64,000 nucleotides of DNA. Origin: Euborellia annulipes (taxonomy: Eukaryota > Arthropoda > Insecta > Dermaptera > Anisolabididae). The stretch spans positions 62,001 to 126,000 of the forward strand of contig JAKCPI010005185.1 of NCBI GenBank assembly GCA_023213315.1, read 5' to 3'. Of this stretch, positions 22,871 through 34,775 are shown in pieces. Numbering within the stretch: position 1 is the first letter of the stretch; the number at the start of each line of letters is the position of its first letter. Under the pieces are notes generated by a model. The model ran no database searches and was not told the DNA's origin. It worked only from the letters and a program-made list of their open reading frames with translations. The translations under genes and the position numbers were made by a program.

Positions 22871-23159
22871 GTGGTCATACTACTATTTGTATTAAACATA
22901 TCCTCTAGTGTTTTTTATTAATTCTAATAAATTTTACTTATAATGTTTCAACTAGAGTCAACCAGTTTAAATCTACTCAAAAAATTACATCTCTGATCGC
23001 CAAAGAGACTACGTTCTCTCTCTCTCTCCTGAGGTCACCCCACAAGTGGGGGTGGGGGGTATGTGAATTAAATATCTTTGGAACGAAAAGGGTTTTTAGC
23101 GGGTGAGGGTTCTGGTGTGACTGATAAAATTTCAACCAATATTTCTTTCCTACTTTATT

Positions 23160-23272
23160 TTGAACACAGATAGGCCATTTTGCGGGAGTCAAGGGGCCTT
23201 AAAACGTGTATTTCCATCAAAGTTTTGACATAAATGCTCTCTATTTATTAAACCATTAGGGAAGTGAAAGTA
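23160..23272 (+). repeat. family H R-end fragment
   Basis: GAACACAGATAGGCCATTTT, GGCCTTAAAACGTGTATTTC and an end in GAAGTGAAAGTA correspond to the last 110 bases of family H on the R side. Confidence 0.5.
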
Positions 23273-23815
23273 AAAATCTCTTTATAGAAAATCAATTGGA
23301 AAAAAATAAAAAATGTAAAAATTATTAAATAAATACAGTAATTCAGAATGAATATGGAAGCAATTAGAAATAAAATTTTAATTAAATAAATATTATTATA
23401 AATTTAATTAATAAAAATACTTTTTTGTGCTGACTATAGAATAAAATTACAGACTGGAGAGGTGAATTTTTTCCAAAATTTACATACAAAGCACACTGTT
23501 ATAAATAAGTTATTCCTCCTTTCTTTAATTGCTACTAATACTTTCTCCTACCGTGCCTCTGCTTTATTTATAATAATAGAATAATGCATGTTCACGAAAT
23601 TTAATCAAATCTCCGAGGATGAGATAAATTATCACTTTGAAATATCAATAAATACTTGGTAAATTCCAATTCACACTTGAAGATAAATAAATTTCTCCAT
23701 TGTTTATTGAATCGTCAGATTACAAACGTGCCACAAGTGCCCTTATCAATTTGTAATTTCAACATTATATGTGATAAATCATGAGTAAATAAAAAAAATA
23801 TAATTGATGAAGGCT
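23273..23815. other. unannotated AT-rich stretch
   Basis: Nothing recognised apart from AT-rich low-complexity sequence. Confidence 0.3.
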
Positions 23816-23817
23816 TT

Positions 23818-24205
23818 CACGATTGTTATTATTGGAAATAAAATACATTTTTGAAATTAATCGTAGTTTATTTTTTAGTAATCAATAAAAAAATATTACT
23901 AACTACAATACATTTATGCTACAATTTCTTCGGCAGATTTCAGTTGATAGATTCACATTGATTATGCATTTAATAAGTAAACTAACTGACTGAAGGTTGT
24001 GGCGCTTTCGTCGCTTTCATGCATAGCCAACTTCACACGGGATATACTGCCAACTCAACAGAACTGAATTTTAACTGAGTTATTGAACCTCACCATCACC
24101 TGATGATGGCTACAGAAATAGTAGCAGAAAAATTGTAATTTTTTATTGTTAATTTATATTATTAATTGCTTACTAAAATAAACCACGATTATTGAAAAAA
24201 AATTC
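23818..24205. mobile_element. inverted Penelope-like remnant with hammerhead-like motif
   Basis: The left arm (23850-23950: AATCGTAGTTTATTTTTTAG) and right arm (to 24205: CTAAAATAAACCACGATTAT) are inverted copies. The plus-strand motif at 24092-24120 reads CTGATGA, T, GGCTAC...GTAGC, AGAAA: a CTGANGA box and a closed stem II, with one extra A before GAAA. The left copy (about 23920-23948, minus) is more decayed. Confidence 0.5.
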
Positions 24206-24339
24206 TTTTTTCACCAATGAAAAAAATTGAGTTATTGCAAATAATTATTGAGAAACAACATTGATAAATAAACAAAAATTATAATTGATAAGAAAAAAAA
24301 AAAATATATTAATCTTAGAAAGACAAAAAAAACTAAAAT

Positions 24340-24620
24340 TCCATCTTGTGACCAACATCAATCAATCAATCGGCTAACTCTTAGCGATCGCCATTTTTTG
24401 ATGGTTAATTGGTCCGTTTGTTTTGGTTCTGGCAGTATAAATGATTTATTCCCGGCCAAGATGGGGTGAGGGTAAAAATAAAAATCACATCTGATGGAAA
24501 TGGTGGCGGCGGAGAGGGTTGATAAAATTCAGGGACACAAAACAACGATAAACAAAACAATCAGGAAAATCGGACCGATTCCAACCAATGATTGAATTTC
24601 GGGGATAAAAGAAGAGGCGG
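24340..24620. promoter_or_regulatory. GC-richer single-copy-looking stretch, possible regulatory DNA
   Basis: Compared with its surroundings this stretch is less AT-biased and free of the window's repeats. It holds ATCAATCAATCAATCGG (overlapping PBC/Hox-type ATCAATCA words), GATGGTTAATTGG and CAATGATTGAATTTC. The clustering of homeodomain-like words is suggestive only; chance is a real alternative. Confidence 0.25.
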
Positions 24621-25258
24621 AGGGGAGGGGAGCTTAAAGGGGGAAAAAATTCACAAAAATAGTGAGAAATAATAAGTCCCCCCTCCCCATTTTAACTTTT
24701 CCTTCTCTTAAAAAAAAGACCATGATCATCTTGCGATAAAAAGCTTCTCTATCTTATATATACAAAAAAAAAGCATAGACATTAAATGAAAACGATTAGG
24801 AAATAAAAACAACGATGATGTAGAAAAACTTTTTTCACAAAATGGTTTTTATTTATACTTTTTTAGAATGAGATTTTTTTATGAAATGCTACTGTCAATA
24901 TGTGAATAAACAAGTTAAAAAAAAAAACATGCTTTTCTGTGAGAATTCTATTCAAAGACAGACTGCCATTAGTATAAATTTTCTATTTATATATGATTTA
25001 GCTAAAATTCTATGAGTTTTAAAAATAGACTGAGTTGAATCGGTGGTAATCTGGAGAGCTCTTTTATAGCAGAAAAACTTTGATCATTTTTTGATTTGGA
25101 CTGACTCAGTTAGCATCAATTATTGAATTTTCAAGAAGGGAGACCTTTTTAAAGATCATTGAATCTATTTGTAATTTAAAAACTAGCAACAAAATTATAT
25201 CTTAATAGATCTTATATTGGATGCTAATCTGATTTTTAAAAAATGACTTTCTTGTATA
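24621..25258. other. unannotated stretch
   Basis: Purine-rich GAGGCGGAGGGGAGGGGAGC near 24612-24634, then AT-rich DNA with no recognised feature. Confidence 0.3.
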
Positions 25259-26245
25259 GTCTAAAAAACTATTTTTGGAATTATGTCTGTTTGTGAACAC
25301 GATTATTTAAAAACGCAAACAGCTAGATCGATGAAATTTGATTAATACTTCTTACACTAAAATTGTAGATCTGTTTCAACTTTTGGTATAAATACTTCAA
25401 CCGGAAATAGTACTGTACCTAATATTTTTCCAAAAATTTTGAAATTTGTAATATAAATTACACTATTTTAAAAACTTTTTATGCTTTGACGTTTTTTTTT
25501 TTTTAAACTGAATAGTATTTGAGGTAATCAATTTAAAAAAAAAAGAATCTTCCCGCTAAATTTGAAAAAGAAAAAAGAAAACAAGGAACCAAGAAGTGTC
25601 AATAAAAATAATGAAATGAAAAATCATTTGTTTACATTTTTATTTCGCTCAGGGGCCCATATCTTGTGGGTACGTGGATGGCGACCACGAGCTACCCGAG
25701 CTGGGACAGGCAGTCCTTCTGTTCTTTGTATGTCTGTCTCTCTCTTTCTCTTTTCAACCGTGCGACGGGCCGGCCTGTTTTATCTTTCTCGGTCGCAGAA
25801 TCACATAATAGGGTTGGAGGGAAAAACTGAGGTCCGCCGAAACCGCAGGGGGAATGGGGCGAGGACAGAAGAGAAGATGTTTAATTTACATTTTTATTGA
25901 CACTTCTTGGTTATTTATTTCTGTTTTCTTTTATAAAATTATCGGGAAGGTTCTTTTTTTGTTTATATCAAAAATTATTGAGTTTTCGAAAAAAACGTCA
26001 AAGAATAAAATTTTTTAAAAATAGTGTAATTTGTCATAACATGTTAAAAAAATAATACAAATTTCAAAACTCTTTGAACAAAATTATTGGATAATGTACT
26101 ACTTTCGGTTGACGTATTTAATCCAAAAATTGAAACAAATATACAATTTTAGAGTAAGAAGTAGGCCTATATAACAAATTTCTGGCTATTAGTGTTTGTA
26201 AGTAATCCACATACACAGACATAATTGCGAAAATCTTTTTTTGAA
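25259..26245. mobile_element. large imperfect palindrome (arms about 350 bp)
   Basis: The left arm (about 25262-25610) contains TTACACTATTTTAAAAAC, GAATCTTCCCG and ACCAAGAAGTGTCAATAAAA. The right arm (about 25890-26245) contains the complements TTTTATTGACACTTCTTGGT, GGGAAGGTTC and AAAAATAGTGTAATTTG. The termini share words with family H (AATCAAAGTCTCTAAGTCG just outside). A SINE sits in the loop. Probably an old foldback transposon. Confidence 0.6.
25645..25884 (+). mobile_element. GAAG-tailed SINE-like element, copy 2
   Basis: Same start (CGCTCAGGGGCCC) as the copy at 8721 and the same body (GGCGACCACGAGCTACCCGA, GGTCGCAGAATCAC), with a short GAAGAGAAG end. Flanked by TTTACATTTTTATT on both sides (25631-25644 and 25885-25898). 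The frame covering it is not a gene. Confidence 0.75.
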
Positions 26246-27075
26246 CTCTGAGAGGTTTAAAACGTCAAGAAAAATCAAAGTCTCTAAGTCGAATTTTTTA
26301 CGGTTATAATACTTTCCCTTTATATACTTTGTAAACGAAAAAGTAAAAAGTTAATTGAATGGAATTTTTTCTGGAGAGAAACAAGCCACTAACCATAATT
26401 TCATCTCATTTCCCTTCCTCGTTCCCAACCCTATATTAAATAGCGTAAATAATATCTGTTCTAAAAATTATTAAAATGCTAAAGAGGATAGAAAATGTTG
26501 GCCTTTTATCAAACAAGGGACGGGAAGGGGGATTCGAGGATTTCATCTCAAACAATGCTCTGATGATGAGCACATTCTCCACCCAAAACGTTAGCACATA
26601 AAGAAAAAGTTCTTTTTAATATCTTTTTTTCTTGCTTAGCTCTTTCAAAAGAATATTAATTTTATTTCATTCGCCCTGTTTTTTACTTCAAGACATAATT
26701 AGTTTTAAAGAGAATAAAGAGAATTTTTTGTTTAAAAGCAATGGAAGTTCGTCGACACTTAGCATCTTCTTTCAATTTCTTTAACAGTAAAGAAAGATGA
26801 CAAAAAAAGAGACTTCTAATATTTTGTGTTTATAAAAAGATATTATTTAAATAAAAATATTAAAAAAGTTAACATCAGTACAGTATTTAGTGTATAAATG
26901 AACTCACCCGATGAAGGACTTAATTAAATCATTCGGTCGTGGGGACAAGATGTACACGTACAGTAAAAGAGTCGGAATCTCAGTCTCTACTGTAGAGCGC
27001 CTGTCTGAAAAGCAAGATAGGACAGGAATTAAAATAAAAAATTTGAAAAATATATAGGACACATCTAACAATTTT
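26246..27075. other. stretch with one hammerhead-like motif
   Basis: 26555-26598 (plus) reads TGCT, CTGATGA, TGAG-CACATT-CTC, CACCC, AAAACGTT, AGCA: a CTGANGA box with a closing TGCT/AGCA pair but AAAA in place of GAAA, so probably a decayed hammerhead. The rest is AT-rich without recognised features. R-like family H words occur at 26270-26350. Confidence 0.35.
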
Positions 27076-27597
27076 TACTTTTTCTTACCCTATATATGAA
27101 ATATATAAAGTATTGCGATCATGTCAAAAATTCGATGTCGAGATTTTGATGGATATTCATTTTTGAGGCCCCTGAGTCCAAAAAATTGGTCTGTGTGTGT
27201 GTGGACATTTTTAAGCATGAAGGGAATGAATTACGAGGTTGAAATTTAATATTTAAGTTAGGTACCCCCCGAATTCGTGAAAATAAGCTTTTAAACAAAA
27301 TCGGCCAAAAAGTACTAGTACTTTACTGATGTACTTTTTCAGTTTTTTTCGATTTTCTCAAAATTCGCTGCAACGATTTCTTTCTAAATTCATAAATCAA
27401 CTATTTTATAGATGCTCTTTAAAATGTATATTCTCATTTTGCCGTTGAAATCTTCTGAAGACCACTTTACTCTTGTACTTCATAGGAAATATAGGATAAT
27501 TTTATTAATTATTATATGATAAAAACTCAATTTTGACCCCGGTGAAGATTTGGTACCTTTTCATTAAGACGGTCACTTATATAGATAAGAGAAAGTA
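27076..27597 (-). repeat. family H derivative with matched R-type ends
   Basis: Both ends carry the R terminus: TACTTTTTCTTACCC at the left and TAAGAGAAAGTA at the right, extended to an 18-bp inverted repeat with the flanking AATTTT/AAAATT. The core palindrome lies at 27309-27324. Before the right end there is CGGTGAAGATTTGGTACC, also found at 63405 and inverted at 63070. This compact 522-bp form suggests the R end is the true terminal inverted repeat. Confidence 0.65.
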
Positions 27598-28122
27598 AAA
27601 ATTGATTTTTCACTCCACCCAGTATTTATGTTTATTATAATTCATAATTTAATTAAATTTTTAAATTAAAAAAAAAAAGAATTATTATACATAAAAGTAA
27701 ACAATGTTAGTGAGTTTTTTGCTTGCCTTGTTTATTTCTACCCATCGACATTGTTTTAATATCTTGAAGCAGTCTAATAAATTTTGAAACCTAGTTGGTG
27801 AAACTTTTTATTATAAATGAAGTATATGATGTTTTAATAAAAAAAATGTTTCTCTAGACACATGTTTATGATATTCTATAAAAATAGATTAATAAATTTA
27901 AAAAATTATTAAAGCGATTTTTTTGGAGGATGGTATAGTTAGGTTGCATCCTTCTCTCTCTTATTATATCACACATCTTGTGTACACATATATAAACGGT
28001 AAAATAACTGTGATGTAATAAGTCTGATGAAGTACACTTTATATAATGATATATTTATATTTTATGAATTAATTAAATAAGATGAAAAAATACATTTGCT
28101 TATTTTGATTAGATGCAGTTTT
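27598..28122. other. unannotated AT-rich stretch
   Basis: No supported feature. Confidence 0.3.
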
Positions 28123-28316
28123 TACTTTCTCTTACCCTATATATGAAATATATAGAGAGATCATGTCAAAAATTCTGTCAAGATTTTGATGGATATATAA
28201 GTTTTGAGGTCCCCTGAATGGGTTCCTCAAATTGGTCTGTCTGTCTTGTTTAATGTTTTTAAGCATGAAGGAATTGATCTACTGGATTGAAATTTTATAT
28301 TTTAGTTACGAAAATA
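28123..28316 (-). repeat. family H R-end fragment
   Basis: TACTTTCTCTTACCCTATAT through TTTTGAGGTCCCCTGAATGG to GATTGAAATTTTATATTTTA; truncated before the core. Confidence 0.65.
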
Positions 28317-28784
28317 TGAATTTTCTTCTATCTCATAAATTTGGTGGTTTAATTTTAAAGCCAGGTATGAGCTAAAATTAATATCAAGTATATGAATAAA
28401 TTCGTTTAAAAAAATATGAATTTTCCTTCTTTTTCATATACTTTTCGTAGTTTAATTTTAATACCCCAAGATGTGAAATAAAATTAATATAAAAGTTTAT
28501 GAACAAATTCCAACTTTTAAACTTATCTTTTTCTTTGTGTGCCGCCAAATTTTGAAATCGTTAAAAGTGTCCGCGACAAGTTGAGAATCCCTGGTCTAAA
28601 CGTTCTCAAATAACTCGACTACCTCAAGGAATTTTTATTAATATTATTTTATAATTATTTTAAGGAAACTTGAAATTATTCTTTTAAAATTTATTTCACA
28701 AATTTAAATTTTTAAATTCTGGTTTGAAATTCCGCTCTAAACTATTTAAATATTTATGAAGTATATTAAAATCATACTAATTAA
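28317..28784. other. unannotated AT-rich stretch
   Basis: A loose direct repeat (ATATGAATTTTC words near 28314 and 28417) is the only structure noticed. Confidence 0.3.
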
Positions 28785-30280
28785 GGGTCATTCCACGTCA
28801 GTTCAACCAGGCATTCACCCATAATCTCAGATTTTTATGAAACTTGGTATGTTTGTTCTATATAAAGTATACGCACCAAATTTCAAATTTTTCTTAAGTT
28901 ATTTTTCCCCTTCCGCAAAAAAAAATAAAAAATTCTCTTTATTTATTTGACATCAATCTTGATGAAATTTTTATGGTAGGTCTTAAAAATAAGAATTAGA
29001 AAACGAATCTAGTTATCCTAAAATATAAAAAAATATATTGTTGATTTTTTTAGTTATGAAAACAAAAACATTTTAGCGCTAAAGATTATCTCCAAAAGGG
29101 AATGAGAGATACAAGAAATTTTTTTCTAAATAATCTACATTAAATGGCTTAATTTAGTAAAAAAAATTTTGTGATTTTGTCCCCATTAAAATAAATTTTA
29201 AAAGGTTTCAAGGAAATGAAAATATACGTTTTAAAGAGATCTAGAAAATAATTGATTTATGAATTTTAATAAAAATCGTTGAAGCAGATTTTGAGAAAAT
29301 TGAAAAAAACTGAAAAAGTACATCAGTAAAGTACTAGTACTTTTGGCCGATTTTGTTCAAAAGCTTATTTTGAATGTCGGGGAGGGTACAACCTAAATAT
29401 AAAATTTCAACACCTACTCAATTCTTTCATGCTTTCAATTGAATTGATTGTGTTTTCGTCTGTGTTCAGTTTTAAGCAGCACACACACAGTGGTCATTTG
29501 AAATCATGAAAGAATTGAGCTAGGTGGTTGAAATTTTATATTTAAGTTGGCCCTCCCTGACACTCAAAATAAGCTTTTGAACAAAATCGGCCAAAAAGTA
29601 CTATACTTTACTGATGTACTTTTCAGTTTTTTTCAATTTTCTCAAAATTTGCTTCAACGATTTTTATTAAAATTCATAAATCAATTATTTTCTAGATGCT
29701 CTTTAAAAGTATTTTTCATTTAGCCCTTGAAATCTTTTTAACATGTAAAACTATATATTGAAACTGCAATGGACTTTAGATAGAGGGAACAAAATACACA
29801 AAATTTTTATTTTACTAAATTAAAGCACATTTAATGTAGATTATTTAGAAAAAAATTTCTTGAATATCGCTTCCCTTTTGGAGATATTGGCTTTAGCGCT
29901 AAACATGTTTGCGTTTTCAAACTAAAAAAAAATCAGCAATATGAATTTTTTTATATTTTAGGATTAACTAGTTCGTGATATATTTTTTTTCTATTCCTTA
30001 TTGTTTAAAGAACCTACCATAAAATTTCATCAAGATTGGATGTCAAATAAATAAATGAGAAATTATTTTCTCTCCCATGTCCATTTTGTTTGGCATTGAA
30101 GCGGGAAGGTGAAAAATCAAAACTTTAAAGTGCCATAACTCGAAAACTAAGTGAGATAAAAATTTGAAATTTGGTGCTGTTTTATCTTTATATATAGAAC
30201 AAACATACCAAGTTTCATAAAAATCTGAGATTATGGGTGAAAATTTTTTATTTTTTTGGTTGATTTGACGTGGAATGCCC
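28785..30280. mobile_element. TTAA-flanked foldback element, 1.5 kb
   Basis: Ends GGGTCATTCCACGTCA and TGACGTGGAATGCCC lie directly inside TTAA on both sides (28781-28784 and 30281-30284). The arms (about 28785-29200 and 29760-30280) are inverted copies over several hundred bases, for example ATAATCTCAGATTTTTATGA against its complement. The centre is a mirrored family H core. TTAA targets are used by piggyBac and Kolobok elements. No transposase is present, so it is non-autonomous. Confidence 0.75.
29201..29760. repeat. mirrored family H core inside the TTAA foldback
   Basis: The left half carries AAAGTACTAGTACTTT at 29328-29343 and the right half carries a deleted version (AAAGTACTATACTTT) near 29596. 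ATTCTTTCATGC and CATGAAAGAATTGAGC mirror each other around about 29470. Confidence 0.65.
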
Positions 30281-30284
30281 TTAA

Positions 30285-31260
30285 ATAATTTTTATAAAGT
30301 AATTCAACTAAATAGCTATAAAAATTAAAATTAAAATTAACAATTTCACCAAAATAATTAATTTTAAAATATACAAGAAATTGGTTAGGTTGGCACCAGA
30401 GTTGGGTTTTATACACAATATTGCAGTTTTATACAATTGGGATAAAACTTGTATAAAACGTATAAAACTTGGATGGCATGGCAAACCGACGAGAAAGGAA
30501 GTCAAATAAAATTTCATTTTCAATTATTAACATTTTGATTATATTATTCACAAATAAAAGAAACAACATCGTCAATGCTTTAAAACATCATAAAATATGA
30601 AAAGTTTTAGGTGTTTTTTCAGGGTGAGAGATTGGTTTTACAGTTTTATACCTTTTATCTCGGCCTGAGTTTTATCCGCGATAGTTTTATACATGTATAA
30701 AAGTGATTATATGGGGGTAAAATGATTGGTTGCAGAAATTCTGTTTTGAAGTAGTGATTTACGCATAGATAATTGAACGTGTATTATTATTTAAAATGAA
30801 ATATAAATATTTAATCAATATATTGGAACATTTTACTAACAAAATCGTAAGTATTGAATTTGAATTTTTCATTGAAATTTTTTCTCAATTTCAAATCAAT
30901 TAGTTTGTCTTTTCAGGTGAGGTTAGTTAATACTCAATCAACTGCAATGAAAATGTACTCTATTCTCAAAGAAGATGAAAATCGACATATTTTTTGTGGT
31001 TAAATAATTAAAAATGATTTGTATTTGGAAATTTACTTGGAAATGTATAATACAAATTTTTTTGATACAAATTTATTATTTTAATACTTTAATTTGTTTT
31101 ATTATTTAGTAAAATTGTATATTTTAATATAATATAATTTTTTAATAAATAAAAATAAAATAAATAAAAAAATATTTTTCCCTACCACTCCTCCCTCAAA
31201 ACTATAAACTCTAAGGATTAATTTTTGTTATTAAAGTTTGTGGTTTGAAATATTATTATT
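30285..31260. other. unannotated AT-rich stretch
   Basis: A short repeat of TTTTATACA / TATAAAACT words at 30405-30470 and 30640-30705. No gene recognised. Confidence 0.3.
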
Positions 31261-31261
31261 A

Positions 31262-31390
31262 GGAGGAATAATATAGACCACATATTTGTATTAAATATTT
31301 ATTAAAAATATATAAATACTGTACAAATATATTTATTTTTAATAAATATTTAATACAAATATGTGGTCTATAATTGAAAGTTCTCCTACT
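31262..31390. mobile_element. palindrome derived from a Penelope-like pseudo-LTR
   Basis: Arms of about 45 bp (TAGACCACATATTTGTATTA and its complement TAATACAAATATGTGGTCTA) surround a centre with a GTACA/TGTAC-type junction. The arm sequence matches the segment after the CGAAACGTTGTACAG motif at 56665-56745, so it is an inverted dimer of that element end. Confidence 0.55.
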
Positions 31391-31425
31391 CATTTTTCAC
31401 AAAAAAGTATATTATTTCTCATAAA

Positions 31426-31563
31426 CCCGTAATTTAAATTTCATATACCAAAAATGAATTTATTCATATACCCGAAAATGAATTTTTTCATATACCCGTA
31501 ATTTAAATTTCATATACAAAAATGAATTTATTCATATACCCGAAAATGAATTTTTTCATATAC
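31426..31563 (+). repeat. 69-bp tandem repeat, two copies
   Basis: CCCGTAATTTAAATTTCATA begins each unit (31426 and 31495), followed by AAAATGAATTTATTCATATA and a CCCGAAAATGAA half-unit. Confidence 0.7.
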
Positions 31564-31682
31564 CGAATATGAAAGTTCATTTTTGGTATATGAACTTCTC
31601 ATATCAAATTGAATATTCATAAACAGTTTGTGTAACAGACTCCTATACATGTGTATGAATATGGCTCGAAAATTTTTAAAGT

Positions 31683-32725
31683 GTAGGTACCTTCTCGGAG
31701 ACTTAAAATAAGCTTTTGAACAAAATCGGCCAAAAAGTACTAGTACTTTACTGACGTACTTTTTCATGTTTTTTCCATTTTCTCAAAATTCCCTCGAAAG
31801 ATTTTGATTAAAATTCAAAAATCAATTCTTTTTTTACATGCTCTTTAAAATGTATATTTAATAGGACAATTAAATTCAAGCATGATACACAAGGTTTTTT
31901 GTTTCAATGATTTATTTATAACATTAACACTTGATACGTTATTTCGACACCATGTGTCATCATGTGGCATCGAAATCCGTAGAAAGTGTTAATGTTAAAT
32001 AAATAAATCATTGAAACCAAAAACCGTGTGTATCATACCTGAAATTAATTCTCCTATTAAAGCATAATGTTTCAACTAGAGCCAACGGTTACCAGTTTAA
32101 AATTAATTAAAATGTATATACTCGTTTTGTCCTTGAAATCTTTTGAAGCACACTTTACTCTTGTACTTCATTGGAAAAAGCTAGGCGAAATGGTTGCCAT
32201 GCCAACAGAATATAAATCTTTTCTCTTTAGATTGAAATTCATATAAATCAACTATTTTTTAAGATTTTCTTTAAAACAGAAAAATTTTTCGTGAAAATCG
32301 TTTGAAGTACACTTGACTGAATTAAGTATTTCAAATTTTTCAAATTCATTTTCCAGCTCGCCGTTTCATAGAGCCAATGTTAAATCCCTATGGGGATTTG
32401 CATGTAAATTTCGATTCAAAAGGGGGTCCCCTCTGGAGCTTTTTAGATATTTTTTTTCCAATTTTTATGAAATTTTGTATTTACTTAGGATTCTTTATTA
32501 GGTATAAAATATTCAAATATGAGATTAAAAAATGTTGAAAAATAACCATAGTTTATTGCAAGCAGTCAACATTTAAAATACCTATGGAAATTTTGAATCA
32601 ATTGATTTTAACTTTTTACTTATGAATTGGAAGTGGTCAAGTTTGAAACTAAGGTGCTATGGGAAACTAAATATATCTCAACACAAAAAATCTGGTGTGC
32701 TGTGCGCCAGTCACACCAGATTTTT
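31683..32725 (-). repeat. family H repeat, near full-length, interrupted
   Basis: Begins inside the R side (GTAGGTACCTTCTCGGAG), core palindrome at 31734-31749, then interrupted at 31861-32060 by a foldback. It resumes with GTTTCAACTAGAGCCAACGG and ends with a shortened P hairpin (32685-32725) in which AATCTGGTGTG and CACACCAGATT are only about 14 bases apart, so the hairpin centre has been deleted. Confidence 0.7.
31861..32060. mobile_element. foldback insertion with hammerhead-like centre
   Basis: AATAGGACAATTAAATTCAAG at the left matches TAATTCTCCTATT at the right. Arms of about 80 bases (GTTTCAATGATTTATTTATA against TAAATAAATAAATCATTGAAAC) close on ACACTTGATACG and CATCGAAATCCG. The centre has the minus-strand word ATGATGACACATGGTGTCGA followed by AAT, resembling a hammerhead with one core base changed. 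Confidence 0.55.
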
Positions 32726-33277
32726 ACTTTTTATTTTAAAGAAATATCGGATCAGAAGATGAGAATCAGTGGTGATGTTTTAAGCTAGAACTGAAATATA
32801 TAGAGAGTGGTGGGGAATGAATTTGGGTTGTGGCAGGGGGTGGTATCGATCCGTTTGCGGCTGCTGACCCTAAACCCAAAACCCTAAACTCTAAACCCAT
32901 TCGGCTCACTTCACTCTGAAAACTGGAGCCAAACGATAATGAAATGAAGATGCATTAATTCTATTATATAATGATCACTATTATTATTCATTAACAACGT
33001 TTGTAATGCACTAACACGGTTGGATACGAGTCAAAATTATCAGGCTATGTCTGGACACCAGCAGGAGATAGAGGATTGAACAAATGATCAATTGAAGTGA
33101 TGGGACGTTGATAAATGAACGAGAGAAAAAGAAGTGCGAGCAAAATAACATTCCAAAAAGAATATATACATTAGTCAACTTGAAAAACCCTGAATGCAGC
33201 AGCGATCCTGTGTTTTACTTTTTTTAAATTTTATTTTGGGAGGGGTTGGAATATTAATTTATTATAATAAGCCTAAA
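32726..33277. other. unannotated stretch with CCCTAAA-like words
   Basis: 32865-32899 has GACCCTAAACCCAAAACC followed by CTAAACTCTAAACCC, four degenerate CCCTAAA units. The remainder is ordinary AT-rich DNA. Confidence 0.35.
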
Positions 33278-33715
33278 TAAAAAATCTGGTGTGACTGGTC
33301 GCACAGCACACAACTTTCTCTTACCTTCGGTAATCTAAAGTTGTGTTCTGTTGTCACACCAGATTTTTTGTTTCGGCATATATTTAGTTTCCGACAGTAC
33401 AGTACATTCCAATTTCAAGATGTAAAATTTAAAAGTATAGAAAATATTTTTATTTTGTTACCATAGCAACCATTTCTCCTATCTTTCCTTTGAAGTTCAA
33501 GAGTAAAGTGGTCTTCAGAAGATTTCAATGGCAAAATGAGAATATACATTTTAAAGAGCATCTAAAAAATAATTGAATTTTAAACAAAATCGAATTTTGA
33601 AAAAATCGAAAAAAAGTGAAAAAGTGCATCAGTAAAGTACTAGTACTCTTTGGCCGATTTTGTTCAAAAGCTTCGTGTCACGGGGGTGCCTAACTTAAAT
33701 ATAAAATTTAATACA
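33278..33715 (+). repeat. family H repeat, internally deleted copy
   Basis: P hairpin at 33278-33369 with CTTACCTTCGGTAA at the tip, then TTTCGGCATATATTTAGTTT, a jump to the TTGTTACCATAGCAACCATT region, and a mutated core (AAAGTACTAGTACTCTTT at about 33636). It stops before the microsatellite. Confidence 0.7.
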
Positions 33716-34767
33716 AGTAATATCTTTTTTTTACGTTTTAAAGAATGAAGATTACAAAAATGATATTTATTTTAAAAAAATACACTTTTTTACAGTTAAA
33801 AAAAAAAAAATAAAATAAAATAAATTTGAATTGTTTATTTTTTTGTGTAAATTTAACATAGGGGTAGTTGAACTTGATGAAAAATGTTATTTTTGTCCAC
33901 AGAATCAATTAAAATGTAAATTTCAAATTACTTTTATTTTTTTTTTTTACTATAAATAAGCGATAGTTAACACTATACAGCGCTTAAAAAAAAATAAGTA
34001 TAATTTTTGTAATCTGCATTCAGTAAAAAAATTTTTTTTCCAAGTTTCCTCGTTACCTTCTTGTGTTGTTTAGGTGCAAAGTGGAAAGAAATAATTTTGT
34101 TTTTTAGTTTAGAATTTAAAATATATATGCATATATACAATATTTGTTTTTACTTTTCACCTGAACAACATCAGAAGGTAACGAGTAAACTCCCCTTCAA
34201 AACTTGAATTACTCATTTGGTACAATCCAATTATTTAAAAAAAAAAAAATTTTTGTCAGTTCCGAAAAAGGGCAGTGCGTCTGGTTATTCAATCCTTCCC
34301 TAAAAGTAAATAAAAAATAACAGAGGGAGCTGAAACATATTTATTTCCAGCCCTGAGCCTATCACTCCCTTCTCATTATCTCAGGGATAATTAAATATTC
34401 AAACCCTCTTTTTTAATTATTCCAAATTCAAATTAGCATTAAAATTATTTTATTACCAGGTATAATAACATACAAGGGGAGCTTTAGTTATTATTTTGAA
34501 AAATAAAATAAGAATGTCATTTAAGAAGTCAAGGAAATGTAAAACATTATTTTTACTGAAAATTAAAATTGAAATTTTTTTTACTAATTCAATAATTCCA
34601 TTTAAAAATAAATATTTAATTTAAAATAACAAGTCATGTTTTTTTTTTTATTTCTGTACTTGTGTCTATTCATTTCAACACGAACAATGATAACAAGTAT
34701 TTATTTTTTATTTTGGCAAATTTTATTTGCCCCTCTTTAAGAAAGAGAGGTTAGAGCTCAAAGAAAG
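33716..34767. other. unannotated AT-rich stretch
   Basis: Two similar ACCTTCTTGTGTTGTT / AACAACATCAGAAGGTAACG words at 34053 and 34145 form an inverted pair about 90 bp apart, possibly a small foldback. Otherwise low-complexity. Confidence 0.3.
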
Positions 34768-34775
34768 TCCTAGTT

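Noticed and set aside
25562..25900. 112-codon frame
   Set aside because: It covers a SINE and its duplicated target; the matching frames in other SINE copies differ, so no selection on coding is apparent.
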